DNA of 64,000 nucleotides from Streptoverticillium olivoreticuli subsp. olivoreticuli (GTDB taxonomy: Bacteria; Actinomycetota; Actinomycetes; Streptomycetales; Streptomycetaceae). Location: the NCBI RefSeq assembly GCF_003391135.1, contig NZ_CP031455.1, positions 5,874,001 through 5,938,000 of the forward strand. The letters are read 5' to 3'. Under the pieces are notes generated by a model. It was not told the origin of the DNA and did no database searches. It worked only from the letters and a program-made list of their open reading frames with translations. Every line of letters starts with the position of its first letter. Within the stretch, counting starts at the first letter, position 1. A program made the position numbers and the translations under genes. Below are positions 35,352-43,667 of this stretch, piece after piece.

Positions 35352-35371
35352 GGTCGCGTCAGCCCCGGGCT

Positions 35372-35842
35372 CTAGCGGATGTTCGGGTCGAAGGTGAAGA
35401 TCACCAGCGTGCCCAGCAGGACGGTGAACACCGTGGCGGCGTACAGCAGGTTCTTCAGCCAGAAGCGGGTCGTGGCCCGCTCCGCGTAGTCGTTGATGAC
35501 CGTGCGCAGGCCGTTGGCGCCGTGCAGCATCGCCAGCCACAGCATGATCAGGTCCCAGGCCTGCCAGAACGGGGAGGCCCAGCGGCCGGCCACGAAGGCG
35601 AACCCGACCTTGGACACGCCGCCGTCGAGCACCAGCTGGATCAGCAGGTGGCCGAGGACCAGCACGACCAGGACGATGCCGGACAGCCGCATGAACAGCC
35701 AGCCGTACATCTCGAAGTTGGTGCGGGTCGACTTCGGGGTCTTCTTGGTGCGCTTGCGCGGCGCCTCGATGACCGGAGCCGGGTGGTCCACGTCGTACAG
35801 CGACACGGTGTCGTTCACAGCGGGGGTGGTGTCAGCGGACAT
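35372..35842 (-). CDS. sdhD: succinate dehydrogenase membrane anchor subunit
   Basis: A 156-residue hydrophobic subunit. A basic, proline-rich N-terminus (1-45) precedes three membrane helices (about 47-70, 93-112 and 128-150). H65 in VLVLGHLLIQL and H107 in LAMLHGANGLR are candidate heme or quinone-site residues. It begins six bases after the sdhC stop. Confidence 0.93.
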   Translation of the reverse strand: MSADTTPAVNDTVSLYDVDHPAPVIEAPRKRTKKTPKSTRTNFEMYGWLFMRLSGIVLVVLVLGHLLIQLVLDGGVSKVGFAFVAGRWASPFWQAWDLIMLWLAMLHGANGLRTVINDYAERATTRFWLKNLLYAATVFTVLLGTLVIFTFDPNIR

Positions 35843-35848
35843 CTCGCG

Positions 35849-36229
35849 TCAGCTCCCGAACAGCGTGCGCAGCGTGTGCTGGAGCACGGGGTAGAAGGCG
35901 CCGGCCATGAGCACGACCCAGATGGCGACCACGGTCCAGAGCATCTGCTTCTGGTACCGCGCGCCCTTGGACCAGAAGTCCACCGCGACGACGCGCAGAC
36001 CATTGAGGGCGTGGAAGAGGATGGCGGCGACGAGGCCGTACTCCATCACATTGACGACGGGCGTCTTGTACGTCGCGACGACATCGTCGTACGCCTCCGG
36101 GGAGACGCGAACGAGAGCGGTGTCGAGGACGTGCACGAACAGGAAGAAGAAAATGAGGACGCCGGTGACTCGATGAGCCACCCATGACCACATGCCTTCC
36201 CGGCCGCGGTACAGCGTTCCAGCCGGCAC
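35849..36229 (-). CDS. sdhC: succinate dehydrogenase cytochrome b556 subunit
   Basis: A 126-residue subunit with three membrane helices. The family signature SWVAHRVTGVLIFFFLFVHV lies at 15-34; H33 and H73 (AILFHALNGLR) are candidate axial heme ligands. It is the first gene of sdhCDAB. The 228-base region upstream (36230-36457) should hold the operon promoter; I see no clear operator in it. Confidence 0.95.
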   Translation of the reverse strand: MPAGTLYRGREGMWSWVAHRVTGVLIFFFLFVHVLDTALVRVSPEAYDDVVATYKTPVVNVMEYGLVAAILFHALNGLRVVAVDFWSKGARYQKQMLWTVVAIWVVLMAGAFYPVLQHTLRTLFGS

Positions 36230-36457
36230 GGAAAACCCTCCGGGAGCGGGGATCGGGGCCTGCCGGCTTCACTGTCAGCGGGCCCGGCCGGGTACGGTCC
36301 ACCGGCCCTGGCCATCGTAGCGACGCCTTGTCGGTTCTTTCTCCCGGGGTCGTCGGGTGTGGTCAATCACGCACGTACGGCCCAGTGTGAGGCCCAAAAG
36401 GGGCTGTTCGGGGGCGTCCGAGTGCCGGACAGGCACCGGTTTGATGATCTTCAGGCG

Positions 36458-37132
36458 CTATGTCCCGTGGTGCTGCCGGATGTCGTGGTTCCGGGTGCAC
36501 GGAGTGTCGGGGGCGAGCCGGACCAGCCGGCCGCGGGCCAGCCGGGCGAGCTCGGCGGCGGTGACGGCGGCCTCCTCCCCGACGGAGCCCTCCAGCCGGG
36601 CGCGGAGCGCGGCGAGGGCGCGGTCGAGGGCCTCGGCGGGGCGGCAGCCGTCGAGGCACATCACGAAGACGTGGCCGAATCTGTGCTCGTAGGCGGCCTG
36701 GGCCCGGCGCAGTGCGGCGAGCGCGGCGGAGCCGGCGGATATGCCGGGGGCCGTACGGCGGACGAGCGCCGGATACGGGCCGCTCTCGTCCGCGAGCGCC
36801 TCGGCGAGGTCGGCGGGGGTCAGGGCGTGGGCGGCCCGGTCGGCGGCCCGGAGCAGGGCGGCCAGATCGGGGTACGGGCGCCCGGCCACCAGCTGCCGGG
36901 CCCACCGGCGGCTGCCGCAGCAGGCCAGGAGGGCGGCTTCGGCGGCGCCGGGCACCGCGGAGTTGAGGCGGTCGAGGCCGTGGCGGGCGGGGCCGTGCAG
37001 CGTGGCCTCCTCGGGAGTGCGGATGTGAAGACGTACGAATCCGCGCACAGGGGACGAGAAGCGGTGCACGGGGCCGTACGGGCGATGCGGGGCCATGCGG
37101 GACGGGACGGGCGCGGCATGCGGGTTCGTCAT
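36458..37132 (-). CDS. OHCU decarboxylase-like protein
   Basis: About 224 residues with the fold of 2-oxo-4-hydroxy-4-carboxy-5-ureidoimidazoline decarboxylase, a step of urate breakdown. Family features are LDRLNSAVPGAAEAALLACCGSRRW, ESGPYPALVRR and YEHRFGHVFVMCLDGC. No other uricase-pathway gene is nearby. The start is uncertain: ATG 37132 is used, but homology begins about 60 residues in and no good ribosome site is seen, so the true start could be internal. It is divergent from the hexosaminidase gene. Confidence 0.75.
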   Translation of the reverse strand: MTNPHAAPVPSRMAPHRPYGPVHRFSSPVRGFVRLHIRTPEEATLHGPARHGLDRLNSAVPGAAEAALLACCGSRRWARQLVAGRPYPDLAALLRAADRAAHALTPADLAEALADESGPYPALVRRTAPGISAGSAALAALRRAQAAYEHRFGHVFVMCLDGCRPAEALDRALAALRARLEGSVGEEAAVTAAELARLARGRLVRLAPDTPCTRNHDIRQHHGT

Positions 37133-37349
37133 GCGGTTGTGACGGTCTTGTGATGCGGGGACGCGTGAGAACTCCACGGTCCGGCGTGCACACTGGGCCG
37201 CCACCGTAGCGATGGTTATCGGCCACTGTCCGACGGATGCGCGAATTTCCTTCGGACGGGCCGCTCCTGGGCGCGTGGTGGACACCCGCCACGGGCACGC
37301 GCAGATTACGGTCGCCTCATATTTGCCCCAAATAGGAGGCTTTGCTCCC

Positions 37350-38960
37350 ATGGGTCCACCAGTCAGAATCACCCGGGCGGGCGTGGTGCGGGGCACCGTC
37401 ACCGGAGTAGCGCTCGTCGCCACCATGACGATCATGGGCTGCCCCCGGGACAGCGCCACCCACCCCGCACGGGACGACTCCCGCTCCCCCCAGGCATCCC
37501 CCTCCTCCGCCGCCCCGCCGGCCGGCCAGGCGCCCGTGGCGCAGGGCACCCCGCGCACCGTGCCCGCCCTGCGCTCCGCGACGCCCGCGGCCGGGCCCGG
37601 CTGGCGGCCCGCCCCCGGCGCCCGCGTCGTCACCGACCAGGCCGGACCCCTCGCCGACGAGGCCCGCCGCCTGGCCGACGAGCTGAAGCTCGGCACCGCC
37701 GCCGGCCCCGCCCACCCCGGCGACATCGAACTGGCGCTGCGCCCGGGCCAGGCCGGCGGCCCCGAGGCGTACGAACTGGCCACGCACGACCGGAAGGTCC
37801 TGATCACCTCGCAGGGCGAGGCGGGCGTGTTCTACGGCACCCGCACCGTCCTGCAGGCCGTGCGCTCCGGCGGCGGGCTCCCCGAAGGCGTCGTGCGCGA
37901 CGCGCCGGACCGCGCGCAGCGCGGGCTCAACCTCGACACCGCGCGCAAGCACTTCACCGCCGCCTGGATCGAGGACCGGCTGCGGGAGCTGGCCGACCTC
38001 AAGCTCAACCAGTTCGGCCTGCACTTCTCCGACGACCAGGGCTTCCGTATCGAGAGCGACACCCACCCCGAGATCGTCTCCCCGGAGCACCTCACCAAGG
38101 CCGAGGTCCGCCACATCCTCGCCCTCGCGGACTCCCTGCACATCACCGTCGTCCCCGAGATCGACTCGCCCGGCCACCTCGGCGCCGTCATCGACGCCCA
38201 CCCCGACCTCCAGCTCCGCGACACCACGGGCACCGCCCTGCGCGGCGCCGTCGACATCGCGAACCCCGATGCCGCCGGCCTGATCGACGACCTGCTGCGC
38301 GAGTACGCGCCCCTCTTCCCCGGCCCGTACTTCCACCTCGGCGCCGACGAGTACCGGGCGCTGACGTACAAGGACCCGGAGTCCTCCTTCCCGCGCCTCG
38401 CCGAGGAGGCCCGCCGCCGCTACGGACCCCAGGCCCGCGTCCAGGACCTCGCCACCGGCTGGCTCAACGACCGGGCGGCCGTGCTGCACACCCTCGGCAG
38501 GAAGCCCAAGGCGTGGAACGACGGCTTCTTCACCGGCGGCGTCATCACCGCGGACAAGGACATCGAGGTCGAGTACTGGACCGGCAAGGAGCTCGGCGCG
38601 CGCGATCCGCAGGAATACCTGAACGAGGGACGCACGGTCGTCAACCTCAACGACGAGTACCTCTATTACGTGCTCGGCCAGCCGAACCAGTTCACGTACC
38701 CCACCGGGCAGCGGATCTACGAACAGTGGTCGCCGTCCGTGCTGCGCGGCACCACTCCCGTGGAAGGGGGCGCGACGCCCGCGCGCGTGCCCGGCGGCAG
38801 GTTGGCGGTCTGGTGCGATCGCGCCGACGCGCAGTCGCCCCAGCAGGTCGCCGACGGAATCCACCTGCCACTGGCCGCCCTCGCCCAACGCCTCTGGAAC
38901 GCGGGCCCGCCGCCGATGCCCTGGAAGGACTTCACGGCACTCACTCAAAAGGTCCACTGA
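37350..38960 (+). CDS. secreted beta-N-acetylhexosaminidase (GH20), lipoprotein
   Basis: A 536-residue exported glycosidase that should release GlcNAc from chitin or glycan fragments. The signal ends in a lipobox-like TIMGC. A Ser/Pro-rich linker leads to the GH20b domain and the catalytic barrel. The catalytic pair is D333-E334 in FHLGADEY, and NLDTARKHF and VPEIDSPGHLGA are GH20 signatures. A consensus AGGAGG precedes the ATG by about ten bases. A strong palindromic repeat follows the stop and may double as terminator. Confidence 0.92.
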   Translation: MGPPVRITRAGVVRGTVTGVALVATMTIMGCPRDSATHPARDDSRSPQASPSSAAPPAGQAPVAQGTPRTVPALRSATPAAGPGWRPAPGARVVTDQAGPLADEARRLADELKLGTAAGPAHPGDIELALRPGQAGGPEAYELATHDRKVLITSQGEAGVFYGTRTVLQAVRSGGGLPEGVVRDAPDRAQRGLNLDTARKHFTAAWIEDRLRELADLKLNQFGLHFSDDQGFRIESDTHPEIVSPEHLTKAEVRHILALADSLHITVVPEIDSPGHLGAVIDAHPDLQLRDTTGTALRGAVDIANPDAAGLIDDLLREYAPLFPGPYFHLGADEYRALTYKDPESSFPRLAEEARRRYGPQARVQDLATGWLNDRAAVLHTLGRKPKAWNDGFFTGGVITADKDIEVEYWTGKELGARDPQEYLNEGRTVVNLNDEYLYYVLGQPNQFTYPTGQRIYEQWSPSVLRGTTPVEGGATPARVPGGRLAVWCDRADAQSPQQVADGIHLPLAALAQRLWNAGPPPMPWKDFTALTQKVH

Positions 38961-39301
38961 CGACTGCGGGGCTCCGTGTGTCCTCAAACGCCGGACGGGC
39001 TGAATTTGCGGGCTAGGGTTCGCGAAATCCAGTCCGTCCGGCGTTTGAGGACGCGCCCGCAGGGCGCTCCGCCGCTGGGGGCACCTCCCAGCGGTAGCTG
39101 GGGGAGCAACGGACCGGCAGCCGGGGGTCCGGGGCACGCGCCCCGGTTTCGGGAAGGGGCGGGGCTGGGGAACAAGCCCGCCGCAGGCGCAACCGGCCCG
39201 CACCAGGCAACGGCCCGCACCCCAAGCTGCCCGGATACCCCCGCAGGACCAATAGGCCCTACCCTCCGGGAGGTACGCACGCGCACTTGAACGAGGGCCC
39301 G
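38961..39301. repeat. intergenic repeat unit (copy 3) with large palindrome
   Basis: Non-coding. An inverted repeat with perfect 18-base arms lies at 38981-38998 and 39034-39051. It is followed by the block TTTGAGGACGCGCCCGCAGG, the 31-base block 39076-39106 (identical to 21661-21691), and a TTCGGGAAGGGGCGGGG block shared with copies 2 and 4. It may terminate the hexosaminidase transcript and precedes the glycosyltransferase gene. Confidence 0.8.
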
Positions 39302-41365
39302 ATGAAGATCGAATTCTTGCTGCACAACGCCTACGGCATCGGCGGCACCATCCGCTCCACCGTCAACCTCGCCGCCGCCCTCGCGGACCGGCACGAGGTG
39401 CGCATCGTCAGTGTCAACCGCCCCGTGGACGAACCCGAGCTCACCATCGACCCCCGCGTGCGCCTCACACCGCTCGTCGACCTGCGCGAGGGCACGGACA
39501 CCGACGAGTACGAGGCCCCCCTCAACCAGCGGCCCAGCGAGATCTTCCGGGACGAGCGCATCGACAACGGCCGGATGGCCGCGACGGCCCTCACTGACGA
39601 GCGCGTGGCCGCGCACCTCGCCGCCACCGATGCCGACGTCGTCATCGCCACCCGCCCCAAGCTCATCGGCTACCTCGCGAAGTACGGCAGCGACCGCTTC
39701 CTGCGCCTCGGCCAGGAGCACCTCACCCACGAGGCGCACGTCCCCGAGCTGCACGCCGTGATGGACCCGGCGATCGCCGCGCTCGACGCGTTCGCCACCG
39801 TCTCCGAGGCGGACGCGGGGCACTACCGCGAGGCCCTCCCCGACGCCCGCGCGCGCATCCTCTCCATCCCCAACGCCGTCCCGGCGCCCGTCGCGGAACC
39901 CTCCGACGGCACGTCGCGGACCATCGTCTCCGCGGGCCGCCTCGTCGCGGTGAAGCGCTACGACCGCCTGGTCGCCGCCTTCGCCAAGGTCGCCGCCGAG
40001 CGCCCGGACTGGAACCTGCGGATCTACGGCCGTGGCCCCGCCAAGGCCAAGCTGCGCAAGCAGATCGAGGAGCTCGGGCTGTACGAGCGCGTCACGCTCA
40101 TGGGCGCCCGCTCGCCCATCGAGACCGAGTGGTCGAAGGGCGCCGTCGCCGCCGTCGCCTCCGACGCCGAGTCCTTCGGCATGACCATCGTCGAGGCCAT
40201 GCACGCCGGGCTCCCCGTCGTCGCCACCGACTGCCCGTACGGCCCCCGCGAGATCCTCACCGACGGCACCGACGGCGTACTCGTCCCGCTCGACGACGCG
40301 GACGCCGTCGACGCCTACGCCGAGGCGCTCCTGAAGATCACCGGTGACGCAGACCTCCGCCGCCGCCTCGGCACGGCGGCCCGCGAGACCGCCCACCGCT
40401 ACGAGCCGTCCCGGATCGCCCAGCGCTACGAAGAGCTCTTCGAGGAACTCCGCCCCGGCTCCACCGCCGCCGCGCCCGCCCCCGAGAAGAAGGGCGGCTT
40501 CCTGCGCGGCCTCTTCGGCGGCGGCCGCCCCAAGCAGCCGGCGGCCGAGGCCCCCTCGCCCCAGGGCGACACCGCCCACCCCGAGGCCCGCTGCGCCGTC
40601 GACGCCGACGGCTCCCTGACCGTACGGCTGCGCCCGGAGCAGCTCACCGGCGCCGACACCCACGTCCTGCTCCGCCACCGCGGCACCAAGGGCAAGGAGG
40701 CCGTGCGCGTACCGCTGTCCGCCGACGGCACGGCCCGGATCGAGCGCGCCGCGCACACCATGGCCGAGGGCCGCTGGGACACGTACGTCGAGCGGGCCGG
40801 CGACAAGTCCCGGCGCCGTCTGGCCGCCGCGCTCGTCGAACAGAAGGCGCTTCTCGGCCTCCCGCTCACCGAGGGCGCCGCCGGGGTCGCGGCCTGGGTG
40901 CCGTACGAGACGAGCGACGGCTTCCTCGCCGTCCGCACGTGGCTGCGCGAGCGGCACGCCGAGGCCACCGAGGTGCGCGTCGGCGCCGACGGGATCACCG
41001 TCACCGTCTCGCTCCACGGCACGCCCCTGGGCGACGGCGCCGAACTCGTCGCCCGGCTCCGCGACGGCGACGGCGCGGCCGGGGACGTCCGGGTGCCCCT
41101 GGAGGACGGCACCGGCGTCCTCCCCTACGAGCCGATGCAGAAGCGCATCGCCGACGAACAGGACCTGTGGGACCTGTGGGCGCGCCCCGCCTCCGGCGCG
41201 TCCCTCGTACGCGTCGGCCGCATCGAGGGCGACTTCGCCGACCGCAAGGGCATCGACACGTTCCCGGCGGCGGCGCGGGGTGAGGTGCGGCTGCGGCCGT
41301 ACTTCACGGTGACGAACGATCTGACGGTGACGGTGAAGGACGCGTCAGCGGCGGACGCCGCGTAG
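39302..41365 (+). CDS. GT4 glycosyltransferase with C-terminal extension
   Basis: A 687-residue protein. Residues 1-380 are a GT-B, GT4-type glycosyltransferase: the N-terminal glycine loop HNAYGIGGTIRSTVNLA, the donor-site segment SAGRLVAVKRYDRLVAAF, and the Glu-x7-Glu motif E290-E298 (ESFGMTIVE). A Lys/Gly/Pro linker (about 395-420) joins a second region of about 270 residues made of repeated strand-rich units (LTVRLRPEQLTG, VRVPLSADGTARIE). That region may bind glycan or the membrane surface. Donor and acceptor are unknown. GAGGG precedes ATG 39302. Confidence 0.85.
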   Translation: MKIEFLLHNAYGIGGTIRSTVNLAAALADRHEVRIVSVNRPVDEPELTIDPRVRLTPLVDLREGTDTDEYEAPLNQRPSEIFRDERIDNGRMAATALTDERVAAHLAATDADVVIATRPKLIGYLAKYGSDRFLRLGQEHLTHEAHVPELHAVMDPAIAALDAFATVSEADAGHYREALPDARARILSIPNAVPAPVAEPSDGTSRTIVSAGRLVAVKRYDRLVAAFAKVAAERPDWNLRIYGRGPAKAKLRKQIEELGLYERVTLMGARSPIETEWSKGAVAAVASDAESFGMTIVEAMHAGLPVVATDCPYGPREILTDGTDGVLVPLDDADAVDAYAEALLKITGDADLRRRLGTAARETAHRYEPSRIAQRYEELFEELRPGSTAAAPAPEKKGGFLRGLFGGGRPKQPAAEAPSPQGDTAHPEARCAVDADGSLTVRLRPEQLTGADTHVLLRHRGTKGKEAVRVPLSADGTARIERAAHTMAEGRWDTYVERAGDKSRRRLAAALVEQKALLGLPLTEGAAGVAAWVPYETSDGFLAVRTWLRERHAEATEVRVGADGITVTVSLHGTPLGDGAELVARLRDGDGAAGDVRVPLEDGTGVLPYEPMQKRIADEQDLWDLWARPASGASLVRVGRIEGDFADRKGIDTFPAAARGEVRLRPYFTVTNDLTVTVKDASAADAA

Positions 41366-41932
41366 CGGTTTTTGGGTGCGCTTTCCGCTGGGTGCGGTTC
41401 GTCTGTCGGGCGCGGGTCCGTTGCCGCCTGCGGCGGGCTTGTTCCCCAGCCCCGCCCCTTCCCGAACTGGGGCTCGTGCCCCAGGCCCCCGGCCGCGGGT
41501 CTGTTGCCGCCTGCGGCGGGAGCGCCCTGCGGGCGCGTCCTCAAACGCCGGACGGGCTGAATCCGCGTACCTCGGGGGTCTGGGGGCGGAGCCCCCAGTT
41601 CGGGAAGGGGCGGGGCTGGGGAAAAGAAAAGGCGCGCGCAGCCCCATGCGCCAGACGGAGACGGCCGGGGCCGCCACCCCCCACAGGAGAGGCCCCGACC
41701 GCCATCCGGTGCGAACCCTGGTGGGGCCCGCACTACCTACAGCGCCGAAGCCCCGAAATCCGTCACACTGTCATACCGGCAAGGCGGAGGCCGTTTCTGG
41801 ACGAGGCCGGGCCCCTGCCCGTAACGTGCGGGTCCGCGCCCGAGGCGGCGCGCGTCTCTCCCGTTCGGTCCCGGTGGCCGGGGAACCGGGGGGTATCCGT
41901 AAGTTCGGCCACGTCCCCAGGGGGTCTGAGAA
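41366..41932. repeat. intergenic repeat unit (copy 4) and DUF4328 gene upstream region
   Basis: 567 bases without a gene I can support. Bases 41395-41640 hold the fourth copy of the repeat family: CGCGGGTCCGTTGCCGCC twice, GTCCTCAAACGCCGGACGGG, and TTCGGGAAGGGGCGGGGC near 41600-41617. Bases 41640-41932 show no clear structure and must hold the promoter of the next gene. Confidence 0.7.
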
Positions 41933-42982
41933 ATGTATCCGTGCGGTCGATGCCGCGCTGCCGCCGTGGGCCCGGACGGCCGCTGCGCCGCCTGCGGCTC
42001 GTATCAGCAGCAGCCGGCCCCGCCGATGGGCATGCCGCCCGCGCCGCCGTACCCGTACGCCGCCGCGATGCCCGTCGGCGCCGCCGACCTGCGCCGCGGC
42101 CTGCGGATCGCGCTGAGCGTGATGCTGTCGGTGAGCGTGGTGGCGCTGCTGCTCGTCTTCTGGGCGCGCACGGAGCAGCGTTCGGCGATCCAGACGGTCA
42201 TCGACGACGGCGTCGGCGGTGGCGCGGCGAACGGCGCCGAGGACGCGGACGGCTACGTCATGGCGGCGCAGCTCTTCTACTTCCTGACGCTCGCCGTGAC
42301 CTCCGCGCTGTGGGCCGTGTGGTTCCGGCGCGCGCGGCTGAACGCGGAGCTCTTCGCCCCCGGTACGCACCGCATGGGCACCGGCTGGGCGGCGGGCGCG
42401 TGGTTCACCCCCGTGGTCAACCTCTGGTTCCCCAAGCAGATCGTCAACGACATCTACCGGGCCAGCGCCCCGGCGGGCCCGCAGAGCGCGCCCAAGGGAC
42501 TGCTGAACACCTGGTGGAGCCTGTGGATCGGCTCGTTCGCCCTCAACATGGTCTCGACCGTCATGGCCGCCTCGGCTGGCGCCCGGCTCCGGTCCCGGAA
42601 CTATGACGGCTCCACCTGGCAGAACGACGTCGACGCCCTGAAGTCCGCGGCCAACCTCGCCGGGTTCGCGGCGCTGCTGACGGCGGCGGCGGGTGTCCTC
42701 GCGATCTTCGTCGTACGGCAGTTGGCGCGGCTCCAGGAGCAGCGTGCCCTGATGGGTCCCGCGCCGATGGGACCGCCGATGGGAGCCATGGGCCCGATGG
42801 GCCCGATGGGCGTTCCGATGCCGGGCCAGATGCCGGGTCCGATGGGCGGCCCGATGGGTGGTCCGGTGGCCGGTCCCATGGCGGGTCCCATGGCCGGTCC
42901 CATGGCGGGCGGTTGGGGCAATCCGCCGCATCCGCCGCATCCATCGCAGAATCCTTACGGCAACGGCCCGGCCGGCTACTGA
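41933..42982 (+). CDS. DUF4328 membrane protein with zinc-ribbon-like N-terminus
   Basis: A 349-residue protein. The N-terminus has CxxC pairs (YPCGRCRAAAVGP and CAACGS) like a zinc ribbon. Hydrophobic helices lie at about 55-78, 105-123, 195-215 and 243-262, with FTPVVNLWFPKQIVNDIYRAS between them, typical of DUF4328. The last 80 residues are a Met/Gly/Pro repeat tract (MGPMGPMG, GGPMGGP). Its role is unknown. It lies just upstream of an ECF sigma gene. Confidence 0.8.
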   Translation: MYPCGRCRAAAVGPDGRCAACGSYQQQPAPPMGMPPAPPYPYAAAMPVGAADLRRGLRIALSVMLSVSVVALLLVFWARTEQRSAIQTVIDDGVGGGAANGAEDADGYVMAAQLFYFLTLAVTSALWAVWFRRARLNAELFAPGTHRMGTGWAAGAWFTPVVNLWFPKQIVNDIYRASAPAGPQSAPKGLLNTWWSLWIGSFALNMVSTVMAASAGARLRSRNYDGSTWQNDVDALKSAANLAGFAALLTAAAGVLAIFVVRQLARLQEQRALMGPAPMGPPMGAMGPMGPMGVPMPGQMPGPMGGPMGGPVAGPMAGPMAGPMAGGWGNPPHPPHPSQNPYGNGPAGY

Positions 42983-42998
42983 GCCGAGGATTCTCCCA

Positions 42999-43667
42999 GT
43001 GGGGCAGGATGAGGGTGTGCAGGGGGACGACACTGAGCTGACCGCCGCGGTGCGCGCGGCGCAGAGCGGGGACGAGACGGCGTTCCGTACCGTCTACCGG
43101 GCTGTCCATCCCCGCCTGCTCGGCTATCTGCGCACCCTCGTCGGGGACGCGGAGGCCGAGGACGTCGCGTCCGAGGCGTGGCTCCAGATCGCCCGCGACC
43201 TGGAGCGGTTCACCGGGGACGCGGACCGCTTCCGCGGCTGGGCGGCCCGGATCGCTCGCAACCGCGCCCTCGACCACATACGGATGCGCGGCCGGCGCCC
43301 GGCCATCGGCGGTGACGAGAGCGAGCTCGCGGGCCGCGCGGCCGACGCGGACACCGCAGGGGAGGCCCTGGAGTCCCTCGGCACGGACCACACCTTCGCG
43401 CTCATAGCCCAGCTCCCGCAGGACCAGGCGGAGGCCGTCGTGCTGCGGGTGGTCGTCGGCCTCGACGCGAAGAGCGCGGCCGGGGTCCTCGGCAAGCGGC
43501 CGGGCGCGGTCCGCACCGCCGCCCATCGGGGCCTGCGGCGGCTGGCCGAACTGGTGACGGCCCCCGAGGCCGTCCCCGGGCAGCGGCAGGCACAACCGTC
43601 ACACACCGGAGCGAACGCTTCCACCGGTGTGACGCAATTGCGTACGCGGACGCAGAAGGACATGTGA
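42999..43667 (+). CDS. ECF-type RNA polymerase sigma factor
   Basis: A 222-residue RpoE-like sigma factor. Region 2 is visible at FRTVYRAVHPRLLGYLRTLVGDAEAEDVASEAWLQIARDL and RFRGWAARIARNRALDHIRMR. Region 4 is at IAQLPQDQAEAVVLRVVVGLDAKSAAGVLGKRPGAVRTAAHRGLRRL. A tail of about 35 residues follows. I use GTG 42999, eight bases after GAGGA; GTG 43017 is also possible. The stop overlaps the next gene, whose membrane protein is a natural candidate for its anti-sigma partner. Confidence 0.9.
   Translation: MGQDEGVQGDDTELTAAVRAAQSGDETAFRTVYRAVHPRLLGYLRTLVGDAEAEDVASEAWLQIARDLERFTGDADRFRGWAARIARNRALDHIRMRGRRPAIGGDESELAGRAADADTAGEALESLGTDHTFALIAQLPQDQAEAVVLRVVVGLDAKSAAGVLGKRPGAVRTAAHRGLRRLAELVTAPEAVPGQRQAQPSHTGANASTGVTQLRTRTQKDM

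Noticed and set aside
37132..37807. Long N-terminal extension of the OHCU decarboxylase-like protein
   Set aside because: It is antisense to the hexosaminidase gene start and lacks homology.
38981..39051. Inverted repeat as an attachment site or insertion-sequence end
   Set aside because: No transposase or target duplication; related blocks recur at other gene ends, so it fits an intergenic repeat/terminator better.
41376..42116. Open frames of 246-404 codons running from the repeat into the DUF4328 gene
   Set aside because: They read through repeat DNA and out of frame with the DUF4328 protein; no family similarity.
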